Source of the DNA: AP-15 sp963818695
Lineage (GTDB): Bacteria; Pseudomonadota; Alphaproteobacteria; ATCC43930; CGMCC-115725
Assembly (NCBI GenBank): GCA_963818695.1
Contig: CAWFTG010000003.1
Location: 558,001-622,000, forward strand
DNA: 64,000 nt
Direction: 5' to 3'
Made by a program: the position numbers and the translations under genes. Under the pieces are notes generated by a model, which was not told where the DNA came from, ran no database searches, and was given only the letters and a program-made list of their open reading frames with translations. This document shows positions 54,239-63,367 of the stretch, in pieces; the stretch's first letter is position 1, and every line of letters starts with the position of its first letter.

Positions 54239-55876
54239 TTACGCCGGCACTGCGGCGAGGTCGAAGGCTGCGGCCATCAGGGTCCGAGTATAGGGGTGCT
54301 CAGGGGCGGTCATGACGCGCTCGGTCGCGCCGGCCTCGACGATTTTGCCGTCCTTCATGACGAGTATCTCGTGCGCCAGAGCCCGCACGACCCGCAGGTC
54401 GTGGCTGATAAAGAGATAAGCCAAGCCGTGGCGGGTTTGCAATTCGCGCAACAGCTCGACGATCTGCGCCTGTACGGACATATCGAGTGCCGAGGTCGGC
54501 TCGTCGAGCACGACAAAGCGCGGCTTCAGGACCAAGGCACGGGCGATCGCGATGCGCTGGCGCTGGCCTCCGGAGAATTCGTGCGGGTAGCGCTCGGCCA
54601 CCTTGGGATCGAGCCCGACCTCGACGAGCGCGGTTTCGATCAGCCGCCGCCGCTCGACGGCGCTGGCCGCGAGGCGGTGCACCTTGAGGCCCTCCTCGAC
54701 GATTTGCGCGACCGAGAGGCGCGGCGACAGGCTGGAGAACGGATCCTGAAAGACCACCTGCATCTCGCGGCGCAAAGGCCGCAACTGGCGCTGTCCGAGC
54801 CCCGCGATATCCCGCTCCGCAAACCGGATGTGCCCTTGCGCCTCGGTCAGCCGCAGCAAGGCGAGACCGAGCGTCGTCTTGCCCGAGCCGCTTTCGCCGA
54901 CGATGCCGAGGGTGGTCCCCCGCCGTACCGCGAGCGAGACGCCGTCGACCGCCTTCACATAGCCGCCCACCCGGCGCAGCACTCCTCGTCGGATCGGAAA
55001 CCAGACCCTGACGTCCTTGCCCTCGATCAGTTCGGGCGCCCTGGGATCAGCCGGCGCTGCTCGGCCCTTCGGCTCGGCGGCGAGCAGCCGGCGTGTGTAG
55101 GGGTGGCGCGGATCGGCGAAGATCCCGGCGGTCGACCCCGCTTCGACGATCTCCCCGGCCGTCATTATGCAGACCTGATCCGCCATCTTTCGGACGATCG
55201 TCAGGTCATGGGTGATCAGCAACAGCGCCATACCGAAGCGGTCGCGCAGATCTTTGAGGAGTTGCAGGATGTGCGCCTGGATCGTCACGTCGAGCGCCGT
55301 CGTTGGCTCATCGGCAATCAGCAGATCGGGCTCGTTCGCGATAGCCATCGCGATCATGACCCGCTGCCGCTGACCGCCCGACAGCTGGTGCGGATAGGCG
55401 CCGAGCCGGTTCTCGGCATCGGGCAGACCGACCAGCCGTAACAGTTCGAGGGTTCGCTCGCGCGCCGCCTCGGCGGTCATGTGCTTATGGATCAGCAAGG
55501 TCTCGGCGATCTGCCGCTCGAGCGTGTGGAGCGGGTTTAGCGAGGTCATCGGCTCTTGAAAGACCATCGCGATTCGGTTTCCGCGTACTCGGCGCAACAA
55601 CTCGGGCATCGCGCCGACCATTTCCGCGCCGTCGAAGCGGACGCTACTTTTAGGCCCGTGTGCCGCAATCGGATAAGGCAGAAGCTGAAGGACCGACAGA
55701 GCCGTCACGCTCTTGCCCGAGCCGCTTTCGCCGACCAAAGCGAGGGTCTCGCCGCGATCGACGTTAAACGAGACACCCTTGAGCGCCTCGACCGGGTTCG
55801 CCCCGCCGCGGCCGGCAAAGGTGACGCTGAGATTGCGGATTTCGAGAAGCGGCGCGGCACCGCTTCCGTCGCTCAA
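54239..55876 (-). CDS. Peptide ABC transporter ATPase with two nucleotide-binding domains (YejF-like)
   Basis: The 545-residue chain contains two OppD/OppF-like ATPases. Domain one has GESGSGKSVTALSVLQLLPY, QLSGGQRQRVMIAMAIANEP and LLIADEPTTALDVTIQ; domain two has GESGSGKTTLGLALLRL, FSGGQRQRIAIARALVLKP and FVVLDEPTSALDMSVQ. The fused form is typical of YejF/GsiA. Its ATG overlaps the stop of the upstream permease (55873-55876, ATGA), so both are co-translated. Substrates are probably short peptides or related molecules. Confidence 0.95.
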   Translation of the reverse strand: MSDGSGAAPLLEIRNLSVTFAGRGGANPVEALKGVSFNVDRGETLALVGESGSGKSVTALSVLQLLPYPIAAHGPKSSVRFDGAEMVGAMPELLRRVRGNRIAMVFQEPMTSLNPLHTLERQIAETLLIHKHMTAEAARERTLELLRLVGLPDAENRLGAYPHQLSGGQRQRVMIAMAIANEPDLLIADEPTTALDVTIQAHILQLLKDLRDRFGMALLLITHDLTIVRKMADQVCIMTAGEIVEAGSTAGIFADPRHPYTRRLLAAEPKGRAAPADPRAPELIEGKDVRVWFPIRRGVLRRVGGYVKAVDGVSLAVRRGTTLGIVGESGSGKTTLGLALLRLTEAQGHIRFAERDIAGLGQRQLRPLRREMQVVFQDPFSSLSPRLSVAQIVEEGLKVHRLAASAVERRRLIETALVEVGLDPKVAERYPHEFSGGQRQRIAIARALVLKPRFVVLDEPTSALDMSVQAQIVELLRELQTRHGLAYLFISHDLRVVRALAHEILVMKDGKIVEAGATERVMTAPEHPYTRTLMAAAFDLAAVPA

Positions 55877-57000
55877 AGAACGACCTTGCGCGGGTCGAAA
55901 GCGTCGCGCACCGCCTCACCGACAAAGATTAGGAGGCTCAGCATCAATGCGAGCACAAAAAAGGCGGTCAGGCCGAGCCAGGGCGCCTGCAGGTTGGACT
56001 TGCCCTGCGCCAGCAACTCGCCGAGCGACGGCGAGCCCGGAGGCAGGCCGAAGCCGAGGAAATCGAGCGAAGTGAGGGTGGTGATTGACCCGTTGAGGAT
56101 GAAGGGCAGAAAGGTGATCGTCGCGACCGTGGCGTTTGGCAGCACGTGCCGCAGAATGATGGTCAAGTCGGACACACCCAGCGCGCGCGCCGCCCGTACG
56201 TAATCGAAGTTGCGTGCACGCAGGAATTCGGCCCGTACGACATCGACGAGGCCCATCCACGAGAACAGCAGCATCAAGCCCAAGAGCCACCAGAAATTGG
56301 GCTCGATAAAGCTCGCCATAATAATCAGCAGATAAAGGACCGGCAGCCCCGACCAGATCTCGATGAAGCGCTGAAAGCCGAGATCGACGAGGCCGCCGAA
56401 ATACCCCTGGACCGCTCCCGCCGCGACGCCGATTACCGAGGACAGTGCGGTCAAGGTGAGGCCAAAGAGCACCGAGATGCGGAAGCCGTAGATCAGCCGG
56501 GCCAGCACATCCCGGCCCTGGTCATCGGTACCCAACCAATTGACGCTCGACGGCGGCGACGGCGCGGGGCTCGGCAGGTCATAGTTGATCGTATTGTAGC
56601 TGAAAGGGATCAGCGGCCATATCATCCAGCCCTTCTTCGAGATCAGCTTTTCTACTGCAGGGTCGCGGTAGTCAGCTGGCGTCGGAAACTCGCCGCCGAA
56701 CGCCGTCTCCGGGTAATCGACAAACACCGGGAAATACCAGCCGCCCTCATAGCGGACGACGATCGGCCGGTCGTTGGCGATGAACTCGGCGAACAGAGTG
56801 ACGACGAACAGCGCGAGGAAAATCCACAGCGACCAGAACCCGCGCCGGTTGCGGCGGAACGCATCGAGCCGCCGCCGAGTGAGGGGAGTGATTCGGAGGC
56901 CGAGAAAGCGGTCGGCGCTGGATTCAGGGCGATGCGTCCTTCGAGACGGCCGCTCCGCGGCCTCCTCAGGATGAGCAGCATCCTTCAATGCCATCAGCAC
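55873..57000 (-). CDS. Peptide ABC transporter permease (YejE-like)
   Basis: The 375-residue protein has the OppC/YejE layout: N-terminal RRLDAFRRNRRGFWSLWIFL, a long periplasmic loop with YPETAFGGEFPTPADYRDPA as in YejE, NWLGTDDQGRDVLARLIYGF, and the permease motif ARALGVSDLTIILRHVLPNA. About six membrane segments are seen. The first 25 residues (ALKDAAHPEEAAERPSRRTH) are encoded by a dispersed repeat, so translation may start lower. No yejA or yejB is next to it; the upstream gene is asd. Confidence 0.92.
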   Translation of the reverse strand: MLMALKDAAHPEEAAERPSRRTHRPESSADRFLGLRITPLTRRRLDAFRRNRRGFWSLWIFLALFVVTLFAEFIANDRPIVVRYEGGWYFPVFVDYPETAFGGEFPTPADYRDPAVEKLISKKGWMIWPLIPFSYNTINYDLPSPAPSPPSSVNWLGTDDQGRDVLARLIYGFRISVLFGLTLTALSSVIGVAAGAVQGYFGGLVDLGFQRFIEIWSGLPVLYLLIIMASFIEPNFWWLLGLMLLFSWMGLVDVVRAEFLRARNFDYVRAARALGVSDLTIILRHVLPNATVATITFLPFILNGSITTLTSLDFLGFGLPPGSPSLGELLAQGKSNLQAPWLGLTAFFVLALMLSLLIFVGEAVRDAFDPRKVVL

Positions 57001-57048
57001 CAGACCTCATGCTGAGGAGCGCCCTTAAGGGCGCGTCTCGAAGCACGC
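56934..57048. repeat. Inverted pair of CTGAGGAG...TCTCGAAG dispersed repeats
   Basis: TTCGAGACGGCCGCTCCGCG + GCCTCCTCAGGATGAG (56934-56975) and, in the opposite orientation, TCATGCTGAGGAGCGCCCTT + AAGGGCGCGTCTCGAAGCAC (57007-57048). Each is itself a hairpin. Such elements are common in Bradyrhizobium-like genomes. The left copy lies within the start of the permease reading frame. Confidence 0.8.
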
Positions 57049-57068
57049 ACGATGGCGATGCAGCCTCG

Positions 57069-58139
57069 TCAGTTCGCGGTGGTGCGGCGCAGCGGCTCGA
57101 CATTGGAGCGAGCGCCGCGCCGGCCGCCGAGATACTGCTTTGCCAGGATCTCGGCGATCTGGACGGCATTGAGCGCCGCCCCCTTGCGCAGGTTGTCGGC
57201 GACGACCCACAGGTTGAGCCCATGCGGCACCGTCGGGTCGCGGCGGATGCGGCTGACATAGACTGCGTCCTCGCCCGCCGCCTCGGCCGGAGTTACGTAG
57301 CCTTCGTCGGCGCGGTGGTCGACGACGGTTATACCGGGGGCTTGCCGCAGCGCGGCGCGCGCCTTCTCCTCGCTGAGCGGCCCTTCAAACTCGACATTGA
57401 TCGCTTCGCCATGCCCAATGAACACCGGGACGCGCACGCAGGTGGCTGTGACCGCGATATCGGGATCGAGGATCTTGCGGGTCTCGACCGCCATCTTCCA
57501 CTCTTCCTTGGTTGCGCCGTCATCCATGAAGATGTCGCAATGCGGGATGACATTGAACGCGATCTGCTTGGTGAAGTGCTCGGGTTTCAGCGGGTCATTG
57601 ACGTAAATCGCGCGTGTCTGGTTGAACAATTCGTCCATCGCGGCGTGGCCCGCCCCAGAGACCGATTGGTAAGTCGCGACGACGATCCGCTTGATCCGGG
57701 CGAGATCGTGCAACGGCTTCAATGCGACGACCATCTGGATCGTGGAGCAGTTCGGGTTGGCGATGATGCCGCGCTTCGAGTGTTGCGCTATGGCCTGCGG
57801 ATTGACCTCCGGCACGACTAGCGGCACGTCCGGCTCCATCCGGAACCGCGAAGTGTTGTCGATCACCACCGCGCCCGCCTTTGCCGCACGCGGCGCGAAG
57901 GCGTCGGACACCTTGGCGCCTGGCGAAGACAGCACGATGTCGATGCCGCGGAAATTGTATGTGTCGAGGCCCTGGACCTTGAGGACGTCATCCTCGCCGA
58001 ACGAAACCTCGCGGCCGATCGAGCGCGATGAGGCCAAAGCCACCACGTCATCGGCAGGAAACTCGCGCTCGGCGAGCGTAGTCAGAATTTCGCGCCCGAC
58101 ATTGCCGGTCGCGCCGACCACGGCTACCCTGAATCCCAT
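57069..58139 (-). CDS. asd: Aspartate-semialdehyde dehydrogenase
   Basis: The 356-residue enzyme reduces aspartyl phosphate to the semialdehyde for Lys, Met and Thr and for cell-wall diaminopimelate. It has the NADP motif VAVVGATGNVGREILT, SSPGAKVSDAFAPRAAKAGA, the active-site Cys131 in ANPNCSTIQMVVAL, YQSVSGAGHAAMDEL and, near the end, HGLNLWVVADNLRKGAALNA. Length and motifs are standard. It is divergent from the DUF962 gene with about 100 bases between the starts. Confidence 0.97.
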   Translation of the reverse strand: MGFRVAVVGATGNVGREILTTLAEREFPADDVVALASSRSIGREVSFGEDDVLKVQGLDTYNFRGIDIVLSSPGAKVSDAFAPRAAKAGAVVIDNTSRFRMEPDVPLVVPEVNPQAIAQHSKRGIIANPNCSTIQMVVALKPLHDLARIKRIVVATYQSVSGAGHAAMDELFNQTRAIYVNDPLKPEHFTKQIAFNVIPHCDIFMDDGATKEEWKMAVETRKILDPDIAVTATCVRVPVFIGHGEAINVEFEGPLSEEKARAALRQAPGITVVDHRADEGYVTPAEAAGEDAVYVSRIRRDPTVPHGLNLWVVADNLRKGAALNAVQIAEILAKQYLGGRRGARSNVEPLRRTTAN

Positions 58140-58236
58140 CTCGAAACCCCGCGGGCAAATATGGCGGATATGCGGATATAAAGATTATGGCCGCTGACTT
58201 ACGACGCCGAGCGGCGCTTTACAAGGATGGCACGTT

Positions 58237-58581
58237 ATGACCTATCCGGAGTTCTGGCGGCGCTATCTCGCGGCGCATGCCGATCCACGCACTCGCGGAT
58301 TGCACTATCTCGGCACCTCGCTGGCGGTGACCGCCATCGCCACCGCCGCGGTCGAGCGCGATTGGCGCTGGCTGGCAGCCGCTCCGGTCGCCGGCTACGC
58401 TCTGGCGTGGCTCGGCCATGTCAAATTCGAGCATAATCGGCCGGAGACGTTCGGGCACCCGGTATGGTCGCTGGTCAGCGATTTTCGTATGATCGGGATG
58501 TTTCTTACCGGGCGGCTCGGTGAAGAATTGCGTGTCGTTGGCGCGGGAGACGGACGTGATGGTGCGGCTGATCGAGTATGA
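58237..58581 (+). CDS. DUF962 (Mpo1-like) membrane protein
   Basis: The 114-residue protein has the DUF962 pattern: YPEFWRRYLAAHADPRTRGL, HYLGTSLAVTAIATAAV, WLAAAPVAGYALAWLGHVKF, EHNRPETFGHPVWSLVSDFR and MIGMFLTGRLGEELR. Two membrane helices are visible. The yeast homologue Mpo1 is a dioxygenase of 2-hydroxy fatty acids; the HxxxP/EHNRP histidines are present here. The end overlaps the next gene's start by 23 bases, so the last 15 residues are variable. Confidence 0.9.
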   Translation: MTYPEFWRRYLAAHADPRTRGLHYLGTSLAVTAIATAAVERDWRWLAAAPVAGYALAWLGHVKFEHNRPETFGHPVWSLVSDFRMIGMFLTGRLGEELRVVGAGDGRDGAADRV

Positions 58582-58954
58582 CGAAGCGACGGCCGAAGTC
58601 CGCGCGGTCTATGACGACATCATGAAGACGCGCGGCACCGACTGGATCAACAACTTTTGGAAGGCGCTGGCGAACGACCCGCCGACCTTGCGGCGCACCT
58701 GGGAGAGCATCAAGGAGGTGATGGCGCCGGGCGCTCTCGATCCATTAACCAAGGAGCTGATCTATCTCGCGGTCAGCGCCAGCAACGGCTGCGCTTATTG
58801 CATCGCCTCACACGGCGCGGCCGCAAAGAAGCAGGGCATGACACCGGAAATGCTCGGCGAGTTGATGGCGGTCGTCGGCATGGCGAACGAAACCAACAGT
58901 TTAGCCAATGGCTATCGCGTTCCAGTGGACGAGAGGTTCGAAAAACTGTTTTGA
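58559..58954 (+). CDS. AhpD-like carboxymuconolactone decarboxylase family protein
   Basis: The 131-residue protein starts MVRLIEYDEATAEVRAVYDD and has WINNFWKALANDPPTLRRTW, LDPLTKELIYLAVSASNGCA and the redox motif CAYCIASHGAAAKKQGM with CxxC...H, as in AhpD alkylhydroperoxidases. The CxxC spacing indicates peroxidase/disulfide chemistry rather than lactone decarboxylation. GGGAGACGG precedes the ATG. It lies between DUF962 and VOC genes, probably one operon. Confidence 0.92.
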   Translation: MVRLIEYDEATAEVRAVYDDIMKTRGTDWINNFWKALANDPPTLRRTWESIKEVMAPGALDPLTKELIYLAVSASNGCAYCIASHGAAAKKQGMTPEMLGELMAVVGMANETNSLANGYRVPVDERFEKLF

Positions 58955-59026
58955 TACGGCGTCTACACGCCGAATTATTCGCAAGGCCGCTCGGCATCGG
59001 CTGATCGGCAACTTTGGAGGGCCCTG

Positions 59027-59992
59027 ATGGCGCAACAACTCTACGATCGCACAGCCGAGGATCTCGGCAACCTCGTCGGTCTCGAACACGTCAATCTTAG
59101 AATCAACAATCAAGGGTTGGCGTCCGAGTTTTATCTGTCGGGGCTCGGCTTCACCCGCGACCCCTACATGTTCCCCGGCACCAACAACATGTGGGTCAAT
59201 GTCGGCAAAAGCCAGTTCCATCTGCCGACCGGCGAGCCGAACGTGCTGCGCGGCCATGTCGGCCTCGTCGTCCCGTCGCTCGAGGAGCTGTGCGAGCGCC
59301 TCGGCGAGGCCAAGAAAAAGCTCGCCGACACCAAATTCGACTGCAAGCAGCACAATCAATACGTCGAGGCAACCTGCCCGTGGGGCAACAAATTCCGCCT
59401 CTACGAGCCGGATGAGGAGCGGTTCGGCGCGATCAATCTCGGTATGGGCTATGTCGAGTTCACTGTGCCGGAAGGGACCGCCGACGGAATCGCCCGCTTT
59501 TACCGCGAGATTTTCTACACGCCGGCTTGCGTCAAAGAAAACGGCGAAGGCCGCGCCGCGCATGTCAGCGCCGGGCACAAGCAGGAGCTGATCTTCCGCG
59601 AGACCGACCAGAAAATACCGGAGTTCGACGGCCACCACCTGCAGGTCTATGCCCAGGAGTTCTCGGGTCCGCACGACGAGCTCGAAAAACGCGGGCTAAT
59701 TACCGAAGAAAGCGATCAGTACCAGTATCGCTGGCAGGACATCGTCTGCCTCGAAACCGGTAAGCACCTGTTTACGATCGAGCATGAGGTGCGCAGCGTT
59801 ACCCACCCGCTCCACAACCGCCACATGGTTAACCGCAACCCGTCGCAGAACAACCGGCACTACCAGATGGGTGCGGATGAATGGGACTGGACGTTGCCGC
59901 GCTCGACCAAGCGTCTCGACCCGCCGCAACCGGCGCCCGAGCCCGCGACGCCGCTCGCCCGGCGCCGCGCCGCGCGCATGGCCGCGATGTAA
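59027..59992 (+). CDS. VOC-family protein, two modules
   Basis: The 321-residue protein has a first VOC module from GLEHVNLRINNQGLASEFYL to NKFRLYEPD, and a second from GMGYVEFTVPEGTADGIARF to HHLQVYAQEFSG. Conserved His and Glu residues fit a divalent metal site. The C-terminal 50 residues (NPSQNNRHYQMGADEWDWTL and a Pro/Arg tail) are an extension beyond the fold. Substrate unknown. TTGGAGGG precedes the start; it follows the AhpD-like gene by 72 bases. Confidence 0.88.
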   Translation: MAQQLYDRTAEDLGNLVGLEHVNLRINNQGLASEFYLSGLGFTRDPYMFPGTNNMWVNVGKSQFHLPTGEPNVLRGHVGLVVPSLEELCERLGEAKKKLADTKFDCKQHNQYVEATCPWGNKFRLYEPDEERFGAINLGMGYVEFTVPEGTADGIARFYREIFYTPACVKENGEGRAAHVSAGHKQELIFRETDQKIPEFDGHHLQVYAQEFSGPHDELEKRGLITEESDQYQYRWQDIVCLETGKHLFTIEHEVRSVTHPLHNRHMVNRNPSQNNRHYQMGADEWDWTLPRSTKRLDPPQPAPEPATPLARRRAARMAAM

Positions 59993-60003
59993 AGCCTTAA
60001 GCC

Positions 60004-60046
60004 TACGGCCCCCTCTCCCCGCACGGGGGAGAGCGGGTTGGGTGAA
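60004..60046. repeat. GC-rich intergenic repeat/hairpin between convergent genes
   Basis: CCCCCTCTCCCCGCACGGGG + GAGAGCGGGTTGGGTGA forms a stem (CTCTCCCC/GGGGAGAG) and shares GGTTGGGTGA with the elements at 45216-45436. It sits between the convergent VOC and gamma-glutamyltransferase genes and may also act as a terminator for both. Confidence 0.65.
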
Positions 60047-60054
60047 GGGCTGCT

Positions 60055-61782
60055 TTACCACCCGAGCGCGTAAGCGGCGCGGCGCGGGTCGGCGCCGGCT
60101 TCGAGAATGCCACGGCGGCGGTCGGCGAGGATCGCGCACACCGCGCCGGCGGTCCAGATCCAGTCGGGCCAGCGCTGGATCTCATGCCCGCGCCGCGCCA
60201 ATTCGGCGATGACCAACTCCGGAATGCGGCCTTCGAGGGCGAGCTGGCCGGGGTAGTAATCGAACGGTGCAAAGGAGGACGGGAAGCTGTAGGTCGCAAA
60301 ACGCGGCGCCTCTATCGCCGGCTGCACGTCTTGCCCGTGCACGAACACGTTCAACAACACCTGCAGCATCGCTTGGGTCTGCACATCCCCGCCGGGCGTA
60401 CCAAACGGCAGGAACAGGTCTCGGCCCTTGATCGCCAGCGCCGGATTGGGGGTCAACCGCGGCCGCTTGCCGGGCGCAACGCCGGCAGGATGGCGCGGGT
60501 CGGGCCGGGATTGCGAGCCGCGGTTCGACGGGATGAGCCCGGTCCCGGGCACCACCGGCGAGCCGTAGGAGCCGTCACTCGGCGTGGCCGAGAACAGATT
60601 GCCCCAGCGGTCGGCGGCGCAGACATAAGACGTGTCGGGCTCGGGGTTGGGGTTGCCGATGCTCGCGCGGAAACGGGCTCCGTTGCGGCCCAACTCACCC
60701 GGAGGCGGCATTTCCGGCCATGCCCGGTCGGGGCGGATCAATCTCCGGCGCTCGGCGGCGTATTCCGACGAGATCAAGGTCGCCAGAGGCACCTCGACCT
60801 TCGCAGGGTCGCCGTAATAGGCCTCTCGATCGGCAAAAGCGAGCTTCAGCGCCTCGGTCAGGTGATGGATATAGTCCGGGCTGTTCTGCCCGAGACGCGC
60901 GAGATCTGTCCCCTCGAGTAATGCCAGGGTCTGCAGCAGCACGGGTCCCTGGCACCATGCGCCGCAGGTGAAGACTTCGAGATCGCCAAAGCGGCGGCGC
61001 TCGGGCGGGCCCACCGGCGAGCGGTATTCGGCGAGATCTTCGGCCGACAGGAGCCCGCCCTCTTGCTTCATGAAGGCGACGATCTTGCGAGCGATGTCGC
61101 CGCGATAAAAGGCGGCGCGGGCGGCTTCGAGACCCGCCTCGCGGCCGCGCCCATTGGAACTGCGGTGGCCGGCGGCGCGCTCCTCGTCGGCCATGTATTG
61201 CAACGATGCGGCGAGGTCGGTTTGCCGGAAGACTTCGCCGGTTTCCGGCGGCCGGCCATTCGGCAGAAAGATGGCTGCCGTCGAAGGCCATGCGCGGTGA
61301 TCCGCCTCGTGCCGCTTCAGGCTGGCGGCCATCAGCGGATACATCGGGAAGCCGTCGCGCGCGAGGCGGATCGCCCCATCCGCGACGTCGCCAAAGCTCA
61401 TCGTGCCATAACGCCTGAGCGCCGTTATCCAGGCGTCGGGGGCGGCCGGCACGACGGTTCGCAGCACGCCCTTCGGGATCTTGCCGCCGTGCTCGCGCTG
61501 GAAGAGCTGCGGGTCGAGCGCCTTTGGCCAAGGGCCAAGCCCGGCGATCGTCACGACCTCCTCTTTGTCGGCGAGGTAGATCATGATCGGCGCGACACCG
61601 GCGACATCGACGAGATCGCTTTGCAGGACACCAAGCGCGATGCCGGCGGCGCAGCCCGCGTCGATCGCATTGCCCCCCGCCTGCAAAATGTCAAAGCCCG
61701 CGGTCGCCGCGAGGTAATGGCCCGCCGAGATGGCGTGCTGGGTGACGGCGATTGTCGGCCGTTGGGATGTTGCTTGGGTCAT
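60055..61782 (-). CDS. ggt: Gamma-glutamyltransferase family protein
   Basis: The 575-residue protein is a GGT-type Ntn hydrolase: AISAGHYLAATAGFDILQAG + GNAIDAGCAAGIALGV at the start, RDGFPMYPLMAASL, then the autoprocessing-Thr region PDTSYVCAADRWGNLFSATP at about 383 and SRPDPRHPAG further on. No signal peptide is visible, so it may be cytoplasmic, unlike secreted GGT. It hydrolyses or transfers gamma-glutamyl groups, or acts on acylated amino acids. It is divergent from the hydantoinase gene (72 bases between starts). Confidence 0.93.
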   Translation of the reverse strand: MTQATSQRPTIAVTQHAISAGHYLAATAGFDILQAGGNAIDAGCAAGIALGVLQSDLVDVAGVAPIMIYLADKEEVVTIAGLGPWPKALDPQLFQREHGGKIPKGVLRTVVPAAPDAWITALRRYGTMSFGDVADGAIRLARDGFPMYPLMAASLKRHEADHRAWPSTAAIFLPNGRPPETGEVFRQTDLAASLQYMADEERAAGHRSSNGRGREAGLEAARAAFYRGDIARKIVAFMKQEGGLLSAEDLAEYRSPVGPPERRRFGDLEVFTCGAWCQGPVLLQTLALLEGTDLARLGQNSPDYIHHLTEALKLAFADREAYYGDPAKVEVPLATLISSEYAAERRRLIRPDRAWPEMPPPGELGRNGARFRASIGNPNPEPDTSYVCAADRWGNLFSATPSDGSYGSPVVPGTGLIPSNRGSQSRPDPRHPAGVAPGKRPRLTPNPALAIKGRDLFLPFGTPGGDVQTQAMLQVLLNVFVHGQDVQPAIEAPRFATYSFPSSFAPFDYYPGQLALEGRIPELVIAELARRGHEIQRWPDWIWTAGAVCAILADRRRGILEAGADPRRAAYALGW

Positions 61783-61853
61783 GGCGTCCCTTTCCGCGTC
61801 TTTGCGTCCTCTCTACAGTAGCGCTCGACTGACCGAGAGGAGAAGGGGCCGGA

Positions 61854-63317
61854 ATGAGCGAGTATGATCTGGTCATCCGGGGCGGCACCGTGGCGACCGC
61901 CGCCGATACGACTTTGTGTGATGTCGGCATCAAAGACGGCGCCGTGGCGGCTCTCGGCAAGAATATCGGTTCGGCCACACGGGAGATCGATGCAACCGGC
62001 CGGTTGGTATTGCCGGGGGGCATCGACAGCCATTGCCATATCGAGCAGCGCTCCTCGGCGGGAGTCGTCTGCGCCGACGACTTCTACAGCGCCACCGTCG
62101 CGGCGGCGTTTGGCGGCACGACGACGGTGATCCCGTTTGCCGCACAGCATCGGGGGCAGTCGCTACGCCGGGTCGTCGAGGAGTACCACGAAGCCGCCGG
62201 GCCCAAGGCGGTCATCGATTACGCCTTTCATCTGATCATCTCCGATCCGTCGGAGCAGGTGTTGGGCCAGGAACTTCCGGCGCTTATTCGTGACGGATAC
62301 ACCTCGTTCAAGGTCTACATGACTTACGACTTATTGCAGCTGAACGACGGGCAGATGCTCGACATTCTGGCTGTGGCGCGGCGCGAGGGCGCGCTCGTCA
62401 TGGTTCATGCCGAAAACCACGACATGATCAAATGGCTGACCGGCCGGCTGCTGGAGCGCGGCCTCGGAGCGCCGCGCTATCACGCGGTCAGCCACGCACG
62501 CCTCGCCGAAGGCGAAGCGACGAACCGCGCCGTCACGTTGTCTCAGCTGCTCGACGTGCCGATCCTGCTGGTTCACGTCTCGGCCGGCGAGGCGATCGAG
62601 GTGATCCGCAACGCGCAGACCAAAGGCCTCAAGATCTATGGCGAGACCTGCCCGCAATATCTGTTCCTGACGGCCGACGACATCGCCAAGCCCGGGATGG
62701 AAGGCGCCAAATTCTGCTGCAGCCCGCCGCCGCGCGACCACGCCGCGCAAGAGGCGGTGTGGAAGGGATTACGCAACGGCACCTTCCAGGTCTTCTCGTC
62801 CGATCACGCGCCCTACCGCTTCGATGGCTCGGGCAAGCTTCCCAAGGGTGACACGACCACCTTCAAGGAAATCGCCAATGGCGTACCCGGGATCGAATTG
62901 CGGCTGCCATTGCTGTTTTCCGAAGGAGTTCGACACGGGCGGCTCGACCTCAACGCCTTTGTTGCGCTCACCGCGACCAACCATGCAAAGCTTTATGGGC
63001 TGTACCCGCGGAAGGGCACGATTGCGGTCGGCAGCGACGCCGACATCGCGATCTGGGACCCCGAGCGCGAGACGACGATCACCGCCGGCTTGCTGCACGA
63101 CAACGTCGGCTACACCCCCTATGAAGGCCGCCGGCTCCAGGGCTGGCCGGTTACCGTCCTGAGCCGCGGCCGCATCGTCATCGAAGGCGGCCAGCTCGCC
63201 GCGCAACGCGGCAGCGGCGCCTTCCTGCCTTGCGCACTGTCGGAGGCGGCTAAGCCGTTAGGCTCGCTAGTGCCGGAACTCGCCTTCGTCGTGGAACAGG
63301 GCACGGCGCTCGTTTAG
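61854..63317 (+). CDS. hydA: Dihydropyrimidinase/D-hydantoinase
   Basis: The 487-residue cyclic amidohydrolase opens dihydropyrimidine or hydantoin rings. It has the metal HxH in GIDSHCHIEQ, the carbamylated-Lys strand SFKVYMTYDL (Lys about 152), metal His in MVHAENHDMI and LLVHVSAGEAIEV, GETCPQYLFLTADDIAKPGM, KFCCSPPPRD and the active-site SSDHAPYRFDG. AGGAGAAGG precedes the ATG. With the carbamoylase at 63822 it forms the hydantoin-to-amino-acid pathway. Confidence 0.95.
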   Translation: MSEYDLVIRGGTVATAADTTLCDVGIKDGAVAALGKNIGSATREIDATGRLVLPGGIDSHCHIEQRSSAGVVCADDFYSATVAAAFGGTTTVIPFAAQHRGQSLRRVVEEYHEAAGPKAVIDYAFHLIISDPSEQVLGQELPALIRDGYTSFKVYMTYDLLQLNDGQMLDILAVARREGALVMVHAENHDMIKWLTGRLLERGLGAPRYHAVSHARLAEGEATNRAVTLSQLLDVPILLVHVSAGEAIEVIRNAQTKGLKIYGETCPQYLFLTADDIAKPGMEGAKFCCSPPPRDHAAQEAVWKGLRNGTFQVFSSDHAPYRFDGSGKLPKGDTTTFKEIANGVPGIELRLPLLFSEGVRHGRLDLNAFVALTATNHAKLYGLYPRKGTIAVGSDADIAIWDPERETTITAGLLHDNVGYTPYEGRRLQGWPVTVLSRGRIVIEGGQLAAQRGSGAFLPCALSEAAKPLGSLVPELAFVVEQGTALV

Positions 63318-63367
63318 ATCTTGGCGAATACGCCGGCTGATCCGTCAGCCACCGATGGTGAGGCGAC

